A stretch of 64,000 bases of DNA from JBEKTY01 sp049515555. GTDB lineage: Bacteria > Planctomycetota > Planctomycetia > Pirellulales > Thermoguttaceae. Location: NCBI GenBank assembly GCA_049515555.1, contig JBEKTY010000040.1, positions 1-64,000 of the forward strand, written 5' to 3'. Made by a program: the position numbers and the translations under genes. Each line of letters opens with the position of its first letter. The first letter of the stretch is position 1. Shown one piece after another: positions 25,504 through 34,707 of the stretch. The notes beneath the pieces are model-generated. The model was given only the letters and a program-made list of their open reading frames with translations, ran no database searches and was not told where the DNA came from.

Positions 25504-28500
25504 GTCTCACCCCCGACCCTCGCAAGTCTCTCGGGCACCAAGTACGTCACCGCGACCGGGAACATCCGCGGCTGCGGATCGGCGAAGCGGGCCTTGATAG
25601 CCTCGGCCTCCCTTTCGATCTCGTCGGGGATCGCACGAAGACGGGCCCGCAGGGCGTCAGCGTTCCGGTCAAATTGCTCCTTCTCGGGCATGGAGAACAA
25701 CTGCAACTGCAACTCTTCCGATGCCTGGTCGAGTTCATCCTGAATCGTCTTCTGCAACTCGGTGAGGATCGTCGTGATGTCGTTGGCTTCCTTTTCCGCC
25801 CGTTCGGCCAGGGATTTGTGAAGTCCATCGGTGCGGTCCCGGATTCGAGCGTCGAGGGCTTGCCGCAATGAGTCCGACGTTTTCGGCCAGAGGGCCAGCA
25901 GCTTCTTCTGCACGACGGCAGATGGCTCTTCGTCGGTGGCCGCACCAAGGGCTTCCTCCATTTCTCGCAGGCTGCTGAAACGGACGAACCGCCCTTCCCG
26001 GAGCAGACCGCCGGCCGTGATGATTTCCTCGTGCAGGCGGTGACGAGCCCCACCAATGACCACGAGCCGGGCGTGGGCGACTACCGCCACGTGCTGAAGG
26101 GCGTTGTCCGGTGCAACGCGGGCCGTGATGCGGTGCAAACGCTTCCGGCCTTCGCGCGACCAGACTTCCGCCCGAAGCAACCGCAGGCTCATTTGCACCA
26201 GGCGATGGTTCAGGTGGACCAGCACCACATCTTCCCGGCCCTTGGCCAGGTTGTGGTCGAAGACGAACGGCCGCGTAGCGCCGGTAAACGGGTGCGTCAG
26301 GCCCTCGGCGCACTGTTCCCAACTGCCGGTGAGCGCCGGCAAATGGAACACCGGGCACGCTTGGCGCTTGGGGTCGGGCCAGAGGCCGGGCACCTTGGCT
26401 GGAATGAGGGCGGATTGCCCGGCGAGTTGCAGGGCGACCTCGACCACCTTCTGGACGTTCTCCGACGAGAGCCGCAACTCGCGTTTGGTTTCCTGAAGCT
26501 GGTCCATCAAGTGCTTGATCTGCTTAGCCAGGTCGCGCTCGAACTTGAACATGCGGCGAACCGGCTCGGCGTCGTCCTCAGCCTTCTTCGTGTCGAGCCG
26601 GGCACGGCGGCCCAACATGGCCTCCTCGACCTGCGCGGCAATCACTGGACCGACCTTGCCCAAGTCTTCGCGGATTGCTTCGATCTTCCGCACCGCCCGC
26701 ATGAGGAATTCCAGATCGGCTTCCAGATCGCCGACGCGAGTGTCGGCCATTCGGCTTTCTCGTTCGTTGTAGCCTTTGCCGACGAAATGGTGGATTAGCA
26801 CCTTCTTCGACTTCTGGCCGTGGCGGTCGATACGACCGTTCCGCTGCTCCAGCCGGTTCGGGTTCCACGGAATCTCGAAGTGAATCAGCCGCGAGCAGTG
26901 GTTCTGAAGGTCGATACCTTCGCTGGCGGCATCCGTTGCCAGCAGGATGCGCACCGGGCTTTGCTCGGGATCGGTCTGGAAAGCCGCCTTGATCCGTTCC
27001 CGCTCTTTGGAATCCATGCCGCCATACATCGTCAGCAGGCGATCATTGCCGGTCAGCCCCTCGGAGGCCAGCTTCGTGTGGAGCCAGTTCTGCGTGGCGC
27101 GGTACTCGGTGAAGATGATAACCCGGACATTGGACCACTTGCCGCCGGGCCGAATGTGCTCGTGAAGCCACTGGATCAGCTTTTTGGCCTTGGCATCCAG
27201 CCGGGCCGCGGCATGGTCGGCCCAGGTCTTCATCTTCTTGAGCAGGGCCGCTTCCTCGGGGGTCAATTCATTGAACAGCAGGCTGGCCGTATCGACGGCA
27301 TCGGTGGCGGCTTCTTCCGCTTCGTCGTCCACCGAGTATTCCTCTTCCATGCGGTCGATTTGCCGCTGAAGGACGCCGCGACTGGGTTTGGGGGCGGCGC
27401 TGCGGCGTTTCGCGTTCTTCAGCGTGCTCTCGTGGCGGGCAAGCGTGGCGGCAAAGGCGGCCGGGCTGGAAAAGAGCCGCTTCTTCAAGGTCATAAGCAC
27501 GAAGTCGGTGGCAAACTTCTCGGCATGGTCGCCAGCACGGGCTTGCCGCAACTTGGCGTATTGCCGCAATGCCGCATGGATCTCCTTTTCCTCGCTAGGA
27601 TAATCCACTTCCAGGGCTTCCAGGACCCGCTTCGGAAACCGGTCCTGCCCGAAGTCATCCTTGGGAAGTTCCGACTTGAGCCGCCGGACCATGACCGCAT
27701 CGCGCTGCCGGACGAATTCCTTGGTGTCGGTTCGCATCCCGCGTGCAAATCGCTGGTTGTCAAGCAATTCCAGCAGGGCCGTGAAGCTCTCCTGGTAGCC
27801 GTTGTGCGGCGTGGCCGTGAGGAACATCTTGTGCTCGAAGTGCGGGGCCAGCCGCCGAATCGCCTCGGTGCGGAGCGAGTCGATGGCATAGTTGCCGCGG
27901 CCGGACGGAGCGCAGTTGTGGGCCTCGTCGAGGATCAGGATGTCGTAACGGCGCGGATAAATCGACTCGCCTTCCGAGGGCAGGGTTTCCATGAACAGCC
28001 GCAGGGGCCGGTCGCGCTTGAGGAAGTCGATGGACGTAATCAGCCGGGGGAAATGGGTCCAGGGGTTGACATGGATTCCCCGTTTCCGCCGCAAGTCACG
28101 CATAAGTTCACTATCGACGATGCGGAAATCCAGACCAAACTTGTCCCGCATCTGGTCCCGCCATTGGGCCTGGAGAGACGCCGGGCAGACGATAAGAGTC
28201 CTGCGGGCTCGGTGGCGAATCACCAGTTCCAGATCGACCATGCCGGCCTCAATCGTCTTGCCGAGGCCCACGTCGTCGGCAATGAGCAGGCTGACCCTGG
28301 GCATCTGGATCGCCCGGATCACGGGATCGAGTTGGTAGTCCTCAATCGTGATGCCCGAACGGAAGGGGGATTGGACGTTTCGCACGTCGGCGGTCGAGGA
28401 CGCGCCCCAGCGCACGGCGTCGAGGAACGCATCCAACCGGTCAGGGGCATCGAAGCCGGTCGGCTCCGGCAAGGGAACATCCTCGATGACGGCCGCACCC

Positions 28501-28709
28501 GGCTCCAGTTCCCAGATCACCTGGAGTTCTTCGCCGAGGGCGTCGTCCTCGACCGAGGCAAGCGTGACCAGGTGTTGACCGTGGCCGTCGAGCGGTTGTA
28601 GCGGCGTAGGCGGGAGCGTGCTCTTGGTAACCTCGCTCACGACGTATTGCCGCTGCCGAACCGTAACCAGTTGCCCTTGTTCAGGCGGATTGGACGTAAC
28701 GACGGCCAT
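25500..28709 (-). CDS. drmD: DISARM class 1 SNF2-like helicase DrmD
   Basis: 1069 residues from MAVVTSNPPEQ; GAGGG about 9 bases upstream supports this start over a much longer in-frame one. SNF2/superfamily 2 motifs are ADDVGLGKTIEAG, ILDEAHNCAPSGRGNYA, LTATPHNGYQESF and, in the second lobe, ATDAASEGIDLQ and RNGRIDRHGQ. DrmD defines class 1 DISARM together with DrmMI. It is the first gene of the minus-strand defence transcription unit, with a plausible promoter at 28805-28833. Confidence 0.9.
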   Translation of the reverse strand: MAVVTSNPPEQGQLVTVRQRQYVVSEVTKSTLPPTPLQPLDGHGQHLVTLASVEDDALGEELQVIWELEPGAAVIEDVPLPEPTGFDAPDRLDAFLDAVRWGASSTADVRNVQSPFRSGITIEDYQLDPVIRAIQMPRVSLLIADDVGLGKTIEAGMVDLELVIRHRARRTLIVCPASLQAQWRDQMRDKFGLDFRIVDSELMRDLRRKRGIHVNPWTHFPRLITSIDFLKRDRPLRLFMETLPSEGESIYPRRYDILILDEAHNCAPSGRGNYAIDSLRTEAIRRLAPHFEHKMFLTATPHNGYQESFTALLELLDNQRFARGMRTDTKEFVRQRDAVMVRRLKSELPKDDFGQDRFPKRVLEALEVDYPSEEKEIHAALRQYAKLRQARAGDHAEKFATDFVLMTLKKRLFSSPAAFAATLARHESTLKNAKRRSAAPKPSRGVLQRQIDRMEEEYSVDDEAEEAATDAVDTASLLFNELTPEEAALLKKMKTWADHAAARLDAKAKKLIQWLHEHIRPGGKWSNVRVIIFTEYRATQNWLHTKLASEGLTGNDRLLTMYGGMDSKERERIKAAFQTDPEQSPVRILLATDAASEGIDLQNHCSRLIHFEIPWNPNRLEQRNGRIDRHGQKSKKVLIHHFVGKGYNERESRMADTRVGDLEADLEFLMRAVRKIEAIREDLGKVGPVIAAQVEEAMLGRRARLDTKKAEDDAEPVRRMFKFERDLAKQIKHLMDQLQETKRELRLSSENVQKVVEVALQLAGQSALIPAKVPGLWPDPKRQACPVFHLPALTGSWEQCAEGLTHPFTGATRPFVFDHNLAKGREDVVLVHLNHRLVQMSLRLLRAEVWSREGRKRLHRITARVAPDNALQHVAVVAHARLVVIGGARHRLHEEIITAGGLLREGRFVRFSSLREMEEALGAATDEEPSAVVQKKLLALWPKTSDSLRQALDARIRDRTDGLHKSLAERAEKEANDITTILTELQKTIQDELDQASEELQLQLFSMPEKEQFDRNADALRARLRAIPDEIEREAEAIKARFADPQPRMFPVAVTYLVPERLARVGGET

Positions 28710-28804
28710 GTCACCCACCCTCTGGGTCAGACGCTTACCAGCCGGAGACGGGATCGGGAAGGCAAGCAAACCAATCCCGGTGGCAGTTTCGAGTACAGGC
28801 CGCC

Positions 28805-28833
28805 ATTTTACCTTCGGCGGGGGGTGCCAACAA
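28805..28833 (-). promoter_or_regulatory. Sigma70-type promoter for the DISARM operon
   Basis: On the minus strand TTGTTG and TAAAAT are separated by 17 bases. Transcription would start about 90 bases before the drmD ATG. Confidence 0.5.
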
Positions 28834-28905
28834 GCTGGCGAACGTCCTGCGCGGCGGCCTATCGCTCCTGCCCGTTCGTAACATTCACCCCTGGTCTGCC
28901 CCCTC

Positions 28906-28934
28906 TTGCTGTGGGGTGGACCTTTCGCTATCAT
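28906..28934 (+). promoter_or_regulatory. Sigma70-type promoter for the peptide/transporter operon
   Basis: TTGCTG and TATCAT with a 17-base spacer, about 70 bases before the binding-protein ATG. It diverges from the DISARM promoter, with about 70 bases between the two -35 elements. Confidence 0.45.
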
Positions 28935-29003
28935 CTGAGATCGTGAATCTTGGGGGACTGGCTCCTTCAGGGAAACTGGACATCCCATTCCAGGAGCATC
29001 GGA

Positions 29004-30128
29004 ATGCGTCGCAAGACATGGATTAGCTTGACGGTTGTCGTGCTGGTCGCAATTGTCGTTGTCATCTTCTTTTCGCAGGACCGAACGGGAAAGACGATCA
29101 GATTCGGGGCGGCATTTCCCCTCACTGGCGACGTAGCGTCCTATGGCCAAAAGGCGAAGCGAGGGATAGAACTCGCGGTAGAGGAACGAAACGTCCAGGG
29201 CGGATTGCTTGGCCGGCCGGTATCGGTCGATTTTCAGGATGACCGCAACGACAAGAACGAGGCGGTTAGCATTTTCACCAGGTTTGCGACCATTGACAAA
29301 GTGCCGGTGGTGTTTGGCTCGGCAGGCAGCACGGTTACGCTGGCAATTGCCCCATTGGCCAATCGGTACAAGGTTGTACTCATCTCGCCAGTCTCGTCGT
29401 CAACCAAGTTGTCCACAGAGGGCGGGCCTTTCTTCTTCCGCACTGTTCCCGCCGACGACCTTCAAGCTGAAGTGCTCTCCAAGTGGGTGCATGAGACAGG
29501 TGCTACGCGAGTGGCGATTGTCTACACCAACAACGCATGGGGCTTGCCACTTGCAGACGGTTTCAGAGCGAGATTCGAGGCTCTCGGCGGCAAGGTCTTG
29601 CTCGCGGAGGGCGTGACCGAAAACACCAGCGACTTCCGCACTATCCTGACGAAACTGAAGGGTCTGGCCGATCTCGACGCGGTTGTCTCACCCACTTATC
29701 CCAAGGAGGGTGGTGTGCTGGTGCGGCAGGCCGCGGAGTTGGGAGTGAAAGCCATCTTATTCGGAGGCGACAACTGGGGCAGCCCGGAATTCCGCGCCAT
29801 TGCTGGGCAGGCGGCAGAAGGCGTCTTCTACACTGCGCCGGCGGAGAATACCGGCACGGTCCACGCCGATTTCGTTAAGCGTTACGAGGCCAAGTTCGGA
29901 GAGCAGCCCGATCTGTTCGCCGCCTACGCTTTCGATGCTGCCACGGCAGTCTTCAAAGCTATCGAAACTGGCAATACCACTCAGGCTTCTGAAATCCGGG
30001 AAGCCCTCCATCAGGTCTCCTTTGCCGGTGCCTCCGGCGAGATCGCCTTTCGTCAAAACGGCGACCTGAAATCCGAGGCTTTTGCTAGGAAAACCATTCG
30101 TGAGGGGCAACCCGTCTCAGTCAAATAG
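29004..30128 (+). CDS. LivJ-like (HAAT family) substrate-binding protein, membrane-anchored
   Basis: 374 residues. The type I periplasmic fold is recognisable from IRFGAAFPLTGDVASYGQ, GIELAVEERN, the central FFFRTVPADD and YAFDAATAVFKAIE. Residues 7-28 form one hydrophobic segment with no lipobox Cys and no obvious signal-peptidase site, so it is probably anchored by an uncleaved helix. AGGAG 7 bases upstream fixes the start. It is the first gene of a nine-gene operon that ends with matching Liv-type permeases and ATPases. The ligand could be the modified peptide or an amino acid; the context favours a dedicated role. Confidence 0.9.
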   Translation: MRRKTWISLTVVVLVAIVVVIFFSQDRTGKTIRFGAAFPLTGDVASYGQKAKRGIELAVEERNVQGGLLGRPVSVDFQDDRNDKNEAVSIFTRFATIDKVPVVFGSAGSTVTLAIAPLANRYKVVLISPVSSSTKLSTEGGPFFFRTVPADDLQAEVLSKWVHETGATRVAIVYTNNAWGLPLADGFRARFEALGGKVLLAEGVTENTSDFRTILTKLKGLADLDAVVSPTYPKEGGVLVRQAAELGVKAILFGGDNWGSPEFRAIAGQAAEGVFYTAPAENTGTVHADFVKRYEAKFGEQPDLFAAYAFDAATAVFKAIETGNTTQASEIREALHQVSFAGASGEIAFRQNGDLKSEAFARKTIREGQPVSVK

Positions 30129-30142
30129 CTAAAGGTGTCGCA

Positions 30143-30340
30143 ATGTCCGAAAGCAAACAGCCCGATTCCGTGATTCCAGCAGCAGCCAAGACGGCGGATG
30201 AGGCCGCACCTTCTGACGTGCTGATTTTCAAGCAGCGCATGCTCGAATGGCCCAATCCAGTCGAGTACGTCAACAACATGTATGGCTGCCACCCCGGTGA
30301 CAAGAACACCGGCTACTTCAAGACGGTCTTTGGCAAATGA
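30143..30340 (+). CDS. Putative radical-SAM-modified peptide precursor
   Basis: 65 residues. An Ala/Glu-rich N-terminal leader (about 1-30) is followed by an aromatic, Gly-containing C-terminal half with WPNPVEYVNNMYGCHPGDK and then NTGYFKTVFGK. The single Cys, the Trp and three Tyr are plausible modification sites. AAGGTG lies 6 bases upstream. It starts 14 bases after the binding-protein gene and overlaps the SPASM radical SAM gene by four bases (ATGA), the usual precursor-enzyme arrangement. Recognised peptide families were not identified by eye. Confidence 0.75.
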   Translation: MSESKQPDSVIPAAAKTADEAAPSDVLIFKQRMLEWPNPVEYVNNMYGCHPGDKNTGYFKTVFGK

Positions 30341-31533
30341 CCACGGCCAGCCTCCAACCTCTGTTCGATCAGTGGAAGAAGCGGATCGAGCGACTGATCC
30401 GCGAGCACCCCCTCCAGATCGTCAGTTGGGAGGCAACTCGCCGCTGTAATCTCAACTGTGTCCACTGCGGCTCGCCGGCTGAAGAAGCCAATCATGCCGA
30501 TGAATTGACTGCCGACGAAATCGTTGGGGCGTTCGACGAGATCGCCCGCGACTTCGACATGTGCCAGTTCCGGCACATCAACATCACCGGCGGTGAGCCA
30601 TTCGTCCGTAGTGACCTTCTCGATGTCTTGCGTCGGATCAGCCGGTGGCCGTTCTACCGCAACATCGACATCCAGACCAATGGTCTCGTCTTGGCCGACC
30701 ACCCTGACTTTCTAGGCGAGTTGAAACTGTACGGTGTCACTGGCCTGGGCATCAGCATCGACGGCATGGAGGAAACTCACGATGCCTTCCGACGAATGCC
30801 TGGCTCTTGGGAAAAAGCTGTCACGGCTGCCCGCCTGGCCAGGGAATGCGGCTATGTGGTAACAGTGTCCTTGGTTGCCCACGCGAAGAATGTCGATGAA
30901 GTCCCGACGTTTTTCAACTTCGTTAAGCGGGAAATCCGGCCACGGGTGTTCCGCATTATGACCCTAGACCCACTTGGCCGCACGGCTGTTGATTCCGAGT
31001 CTTTGCTTTCCCCCGACCAACTGCGCCAAATGATCGCCTTCCTCCGCGCGCAGTATCAACACGACTGCCCAACCTATGCCGATCCCACAGCCACGATGGT
31101 TGAATTCGGCTGTGGTGGTTGGGTCGGCACGGAACTCGAAGGCGCAGTTCGGCCGTTCATTTTTCACTGCATTGCTGGCATCACGAACCTTGGGATTCTG
31201 TACGATGGCAAACTCGCCTCGTGCAGTAACATCTCCCGCGATTTCGTCCAAGGTGATCTTCGTGCCGAAGGAATCAGGGATGTGTGGGAGAATCGCTACC
31301 AACCATTTCGTGACATGAACGGCCGAAACGTAGAACCATTGGCATCAAGTTCTTGCGGCGGGTGTACTGAGTGGGCGTTCTGTCATGGCGGCCCATTTCA
31401 CAAGCGCACGATTGCCGGAGGTATTCGGACCTGCCTGTACGAGAGCCTTTTTTCCCAAGCGGACCGCGTTTCCAGGATACCGATTGTTGGACGATTCTCA
31501 ATTGTCGAACGTGAGGGACCTTCAAGTGCCTAA
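30337..31533 (+). CDS. Radical SAM/SPASM peptide-modifying enzyme
   Basis: 398 residues. CNLNCVHC (Cys37, 41, 44) is the CxxxCxxC iron-sulfur site in a TRRC context. The INITGGEPF glycine motif follows, and a C-terminal SPASM domain supplies further cysteines (FHC...LASC, then CGGC...FCHGG...C) for auxiliary clusters. SPASM enzymes typically install crosslinks or other changes on small precursor peptides; the gene directly overlaps such a candidate. The first 30 residues are helical, with no obvious PqqD-like recognition domain. Compare it with CbpB-type peptide-modifying enzymes. Confidence 0.9.
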   Translation: MTTASLQPLFDQWKKRIERLIREHPLQIVSWEATRRCNLNCVHCGSPAEEANHADELTADEIVGAFDEIARDFDMCQFRHINITGGEPFVRSDLLDVLRRISRWPFYRNIDIQTNGLVLADHPDFLGELKLYGVTGLGISIDGMEETHDAFRRMPGSWEKAVTAARLARECGYVVTVSLVAHAKNVDEVPTFFNFVKREIRPRVFRIMTLDPLGRTAVDSESLLSPDQLRQMIAFLRAQYQHDCPTYADPTATMVEFGCGGWVGTELEGAVRPFIFHCIAGITNLGILYDGKLASCSNISRDFVQGDLRAEGIRDVWENRYQPFRDMNGRNVEPLASSSCGGCTEWAFCHGGPFHKRTIAGGIRTCLYESLFSQADRVSRIPIVGRFSIVEREGPSSA

Positions 31534-33286
31534 TCACGCATCTGAACAAAGCACCGAACGAGCCTCCGTTGTCGATGCACTGCAAGCTGTGTTTTGGGGT
31601 GAGGCCATACCGTACTTCATGGTATCCTTTCTTTATCCCATCCAGTTCTGGATTCTTCATGCGGCCAGATTTCACGAGCGCCGCTGGATACGACTTGTCT
31701 GCGGTTTCCTCGGCGTCGTGCTCGCCATCATCGTCGGTGTCTATGGTGTTGAACCCCTGCTGGACTGGCTTTCCCTCGGTTCTCTAAAATGGCCTTGGAA
31801 ACTCGTTGCTACTATCCTTGTTACGGCCTTGTTTAATCTCGTCGCCTATATCATTGTGTTGCTATTTGACCTTCCAACGCTTTTCGATGCCAAATTTCGA
31901 GCTGCTGGCAAGCAGTCTGTCTCCGAATGGCTCGTTGACATCCTTGGCCATAAACTCTGGTCCGGGGCAAATACCTATCGCCTGCTCGAACATTTGTTGG
32001 CGGAAACCCAGGTGCTTGGTCGCGCGAAGTGGCTGCTAGTTGGCTTTCTCAGCACGGACATCGACAAGAAGATTCAGCGCGACCCGGACAAAAAGGCGGA
32101 CTCCAACGGAAACCTCACCGATACCGACAAACCCGACCATCCCCTGTACAAGGTCACTGTTCACGATTGGACTGTGCGAACGTACTCGCAGTTCCTTGCA
32201 GACAACATGACTCACGCGAAACGAACGATTCACTGGGTCGTAGACCCAATTGATTTGGTGACCGAAATCATCCCTGCACATGTGATCGAGGTGGTGATAT
32301 CGCTCGGCGGCGTTCTTCGTGGTGATACTGATCGCATCGTTCGAGCAGCAAATCAAGCGCTGAAAGACGAGCCAAAGACTACAAACTGGGGGACTCTCGT
32401 TGATTCCTACGCGCCTTGGTGCCCGAGACCGCGCGTCGCAACTGCGGGGACATCGTGCCAGAAGAATCACACGCAATGTCCCGAGAGCTTTCCATTTAGC
32501 GGCGAGCCACATAATAGACAACTCGACTATCTGTGGTACGCAATGTTTTCCAGGGCGGTTGCGGACTTGAACGGAGCAACGGCAACTGCGAAGGGGATCA
32601 AAATGGCGAGCGGGCAGGAAGTAGGCTGGAGGCCCGTGCTTTCCTGTTACAAGAAGCGCGAGGAGATCGTCGGTTCGCTTGTGCTTCCGCACATCGACGA
32701 GTTCCGAAAAGCTGCCTGCTCGAAGAAGCGCCATGTCTACCTCGGCATCAAGCCATCACGTCTGGACGACCCAACTGAGCGAATCAAGAAGGGGGTTGAC
32801 AATCTGAGGCTGTGCATCGCTTCTCGAAATGACTACGTTCGCTGTATTAGTCCACGGATCGCAGATGCCTCCCAGACCGAGAATGGCCTTTTCTCACAAC
32901 TGCTCTGCCACCAAATGAACGGCGCAGGCTCCGTGACATATCAGCAACCGTTAGGGCAGGATGACATCTGGGCTTCCGTTGACAATGGAGTCAAAGCGAA
33001 ATTGCTGGAATGGAGTATAGACCTCCTTTCTTTCACATCGGACGATGCTGTCAAGGGAGTGTTTGTGGATGACCGCCCCCAGAGTCTTGGCGGCGACTGC
33101 CACGACATTGGGTTCTATGATGGCCTGCTTGTTCTTTCCTCTGGTCGCGGAAAGACCCGTGACGTTACATGGCGCGTCTATCAGCAGTCGCCGCGATTGG
33201 AGGTGGAATACTTCCCGAAGGAGCCTTCCCAGCATTTGGTTGGGTTCGGCGAGTTGGCGCAGATTGTCATGGAGGCACTGAAGTGA
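31526..33286 (+). CDS. Membrane protein of unknown function in peptide operon
   Basis: 586 residues from a GTG with GAGGG about 9 bases upstream, overlapping the previous gene by eight bases. Hydrophobic segments at about 25-45, 55-75 and 87-112 suggest three N-terminal membrane helices. The remaining about 450 residues are soluble and cytoplasmic or periplasmic, with several cysteines and no motif I recognise. Position between the two radical SAM genes argues for a role in peptide maturation, membrane docking or export. Confidence 0.75.
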   Translation: MPNHASEQSTERASVVDALQAVFWGEAIPYFMVSFLYPIQFWILHAARFHERRWIRLVCGFLGVVLAIIVGVYGVEPLLDWLSLGSLKWPWKLVATILVTALFNLVAYIIVLLFDLPTLFDAKFRAAGKQSVSEWLVDILGHKLWSGANTYRLLEHLLAETQVLGRAKWLLVGFLSTDIDKKIQRDPDKKADSNGNLTDTDKPDHPLYKVTVHDWTVRTYSQFLADNMTHAKRTIHWVVDPIDLVTEIIPAHVIEVVISLGGVLRGDTDRIVRAANQALKDEPKTTNWGTLVDSYAPWCPRPRVATAGTSCQKNHTQCPESFPFSGEPHNRQLDYLWYAMFSRAVADLNGATATAKGIKMASGQEVGWRPVLSCYKKREEIVGSLVLPHIDEFRKAACSKKRHVYLGIKPSRLDDPTERIKKGVDNLRLCIASRNDYVRCISPRIADASQTENGLFSQLLCHQMNGAGSVTYQQPLGQDDIWASVDNGVKAKLLEWSIDLLSFTSDDAVKGVFVDDRPQSLGGDCHDIGFYDGLLVLSSGRGKTRDVTWRVYQQSPRLEVEYFPKEPSQHLVGFGELAQIVMEALK

Positions 33287-34707
33287 GTCTCATGTTGCCA
33301 GGACATACTGTGCCGCCGTCCAGATGCAGCCCTCATGGGCACGGGAAGCCCGAACCTCTCGGACTAGAGTACGTTGCATCTGCACTCGGAAGTGCCGGTC
33401 TGCCTTGCAGATGGCGCGGTTGGCGGGAGTGTGAGGTGCGTAGGAATGGAAAGGCCGTATCGTTCTTCAGCGCGCTTACGCACGAGTACCCGCAAGTGCT
33501 GCTAGCTGCGGAGGCCGCTAGGAAGCGTGGGAACCTAACGGTCTGTGGGGGCTTTCATGTGTGTGGCTGTGCGGAAGCGCTTACGAATGGGCCGTTCGAC
33601 TACTTCGTGGTCGGGGAGGGGGAGGCGGTCGCGCCTGCTATTGCGAAGGCGCATCTATCTGTCGCTCCCAATAATCTCGAGCGCTTTGCACCGTCGGGGC
33701 TCGGCACCGCTAAAGTCATTCGGCCGCCTCGGATCGCCGAGGTGGATGCACTGCCGTTTCCAGTTAGATTCTGGGATAGACTCGCGCAGTACCGTATCTA
33801 CGACCTCATGTGGCCGCCGTCGTCTCGTCAGAGGGGGACTGGTTTGGTTCTGGCTTCGAGAGGGTGTGTGAACGACTGTGGTTTTTGTGCATCATCCGCA
33901 GTGTGGGGACGCGGGGTCCGATTACGTTCCGCGCGAGGAGTTGTGGAAGAACTACGCGGGCTCGTCGAAGCGTTCGGAACAAATACTGTAGTCTTCATTG
34001 ACCAGTCCTTGGGCCAGGCCGCGCAATGGACACGCGATTTGTGCCGCGCCATTCAGGATGCGGACCTCGGCATACATTGGTATCACCAGAGCAATTTGAC
34101 CGTAGATCGGGGTGTTGTCCGCGCAATGGCGGATGCCGGTTGTACGAAGATCGGCTTCGGTTTGGAAGGCATTTCGCCCTTGGCGGTCGAGCGGATCAAG
34201 CCGCACAACCCGCATGATTTCGGGGCGGTAAATGACCTGCTGGACTACTGTAACTCCCTGGGGCTTTTGACAAAGGTCTATCTGATGATCGGCTTTCCCT
34301 GGGAAACCGACGACATTGTGCAGGAATACTTTCAGTGGTTACCGCGTCTGCGAGCCAATCAGATCAAAATCTCGTACTTCACGCCTTTCCCCGGTACGCG
34401 GGCGTGGGATTGCTACTCGGCTCAGTTGGCCACGCGCGACTGGGCCGATTTTGATACGGTGCGGATGCCCGTGGTCCAGAATCCGCAAATTTCCGTGGAG
34501 CAGTATCATCAAGTGCGTAAGGACCTGTTCCAGGCTTTCTATGGTTCGCCGATGTACGCAGATGTGACGCAAAGAATGTTGGCGAGGTTTCCGCGGTACG
34601 AATTGAGTTATTGGGAGTTTGCAGCGTACCTCAAAGCCTTTCGGATGATTACGGGGCGCGAGAGATGGTTGGATTGGGTAGGCCGCGGCGCAGAGGTGAC
34701 AGCATGA
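33283..34707 (+). CDS. B12-binding-type radical SAM enzyme
   Basis: 474 residues from a GTG with GGAGG 7 bases upstream; an ATG three codons later is the alternative. The C-terminal part has CVNDCGFC (Cys195, 199, 202), FIDQSL, GFGLEGIS and MIGFPWETDD, typical of the B12-binding radical SAM class. The N-terminal about 120 residues contain VCGGFHVCG and PFDYFVVGEGE, like the degenerate Rossmann domain of such enzymes. The B12-contacting DxHxxG motif is not seen, so cobalamin use is uncertain. It overlaps its neighbours by four bases on both sides. A second modification step, such as methylation, is plausible. Confidence 0.85.
   Translation: MSLMLPGHTVPPSRCSPHGHGKPEPLGLEYVASALGSAGLPCRWRGWRECEVRRNGKAVSFFSALTHEYPQVLLAAEAARKRGNLTVCGGFHVCGCAEALTNGPFDYFVVGEGEAVAPAIAKAHLSVAPNNLERFAPSGLGTAKVIRPPRIAEVDALPFPVRFWDRLAQYRIYDLMWPPSSRQRGTGLVLASRGCVNDCGFCASSAVWGRGVRLRSARGVVEELRGLVEAFGTNTVVFIDQSLGQAAQWTRDLCRAIQDADLGIHWYHQSNLTVDRGVVRAMADAGCTKIGFGLEGISPLAVERIKPHNPHDFGAVNDLLDYCNSLGLLTKVYLMIGFPWETDDIVQEYFQWLPRLRANQIKISYFTPFPGTRAWDCYSAQLATRDWADFDTVRMPVVQNPQISVEQYHQVRKDLFQAFYGSPMYADVTQRMLARFPRYELSYWEFAAYLKAFRMITGRERWLDWVGRGAEVTA

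Noticed and set aside
26820..28601. Long plus-strand open frame opposite drmD
   Set aside because: It is the antisense shadow of the helicase gene in GC-rich sequence and shows no domain or ribosome-binding site.
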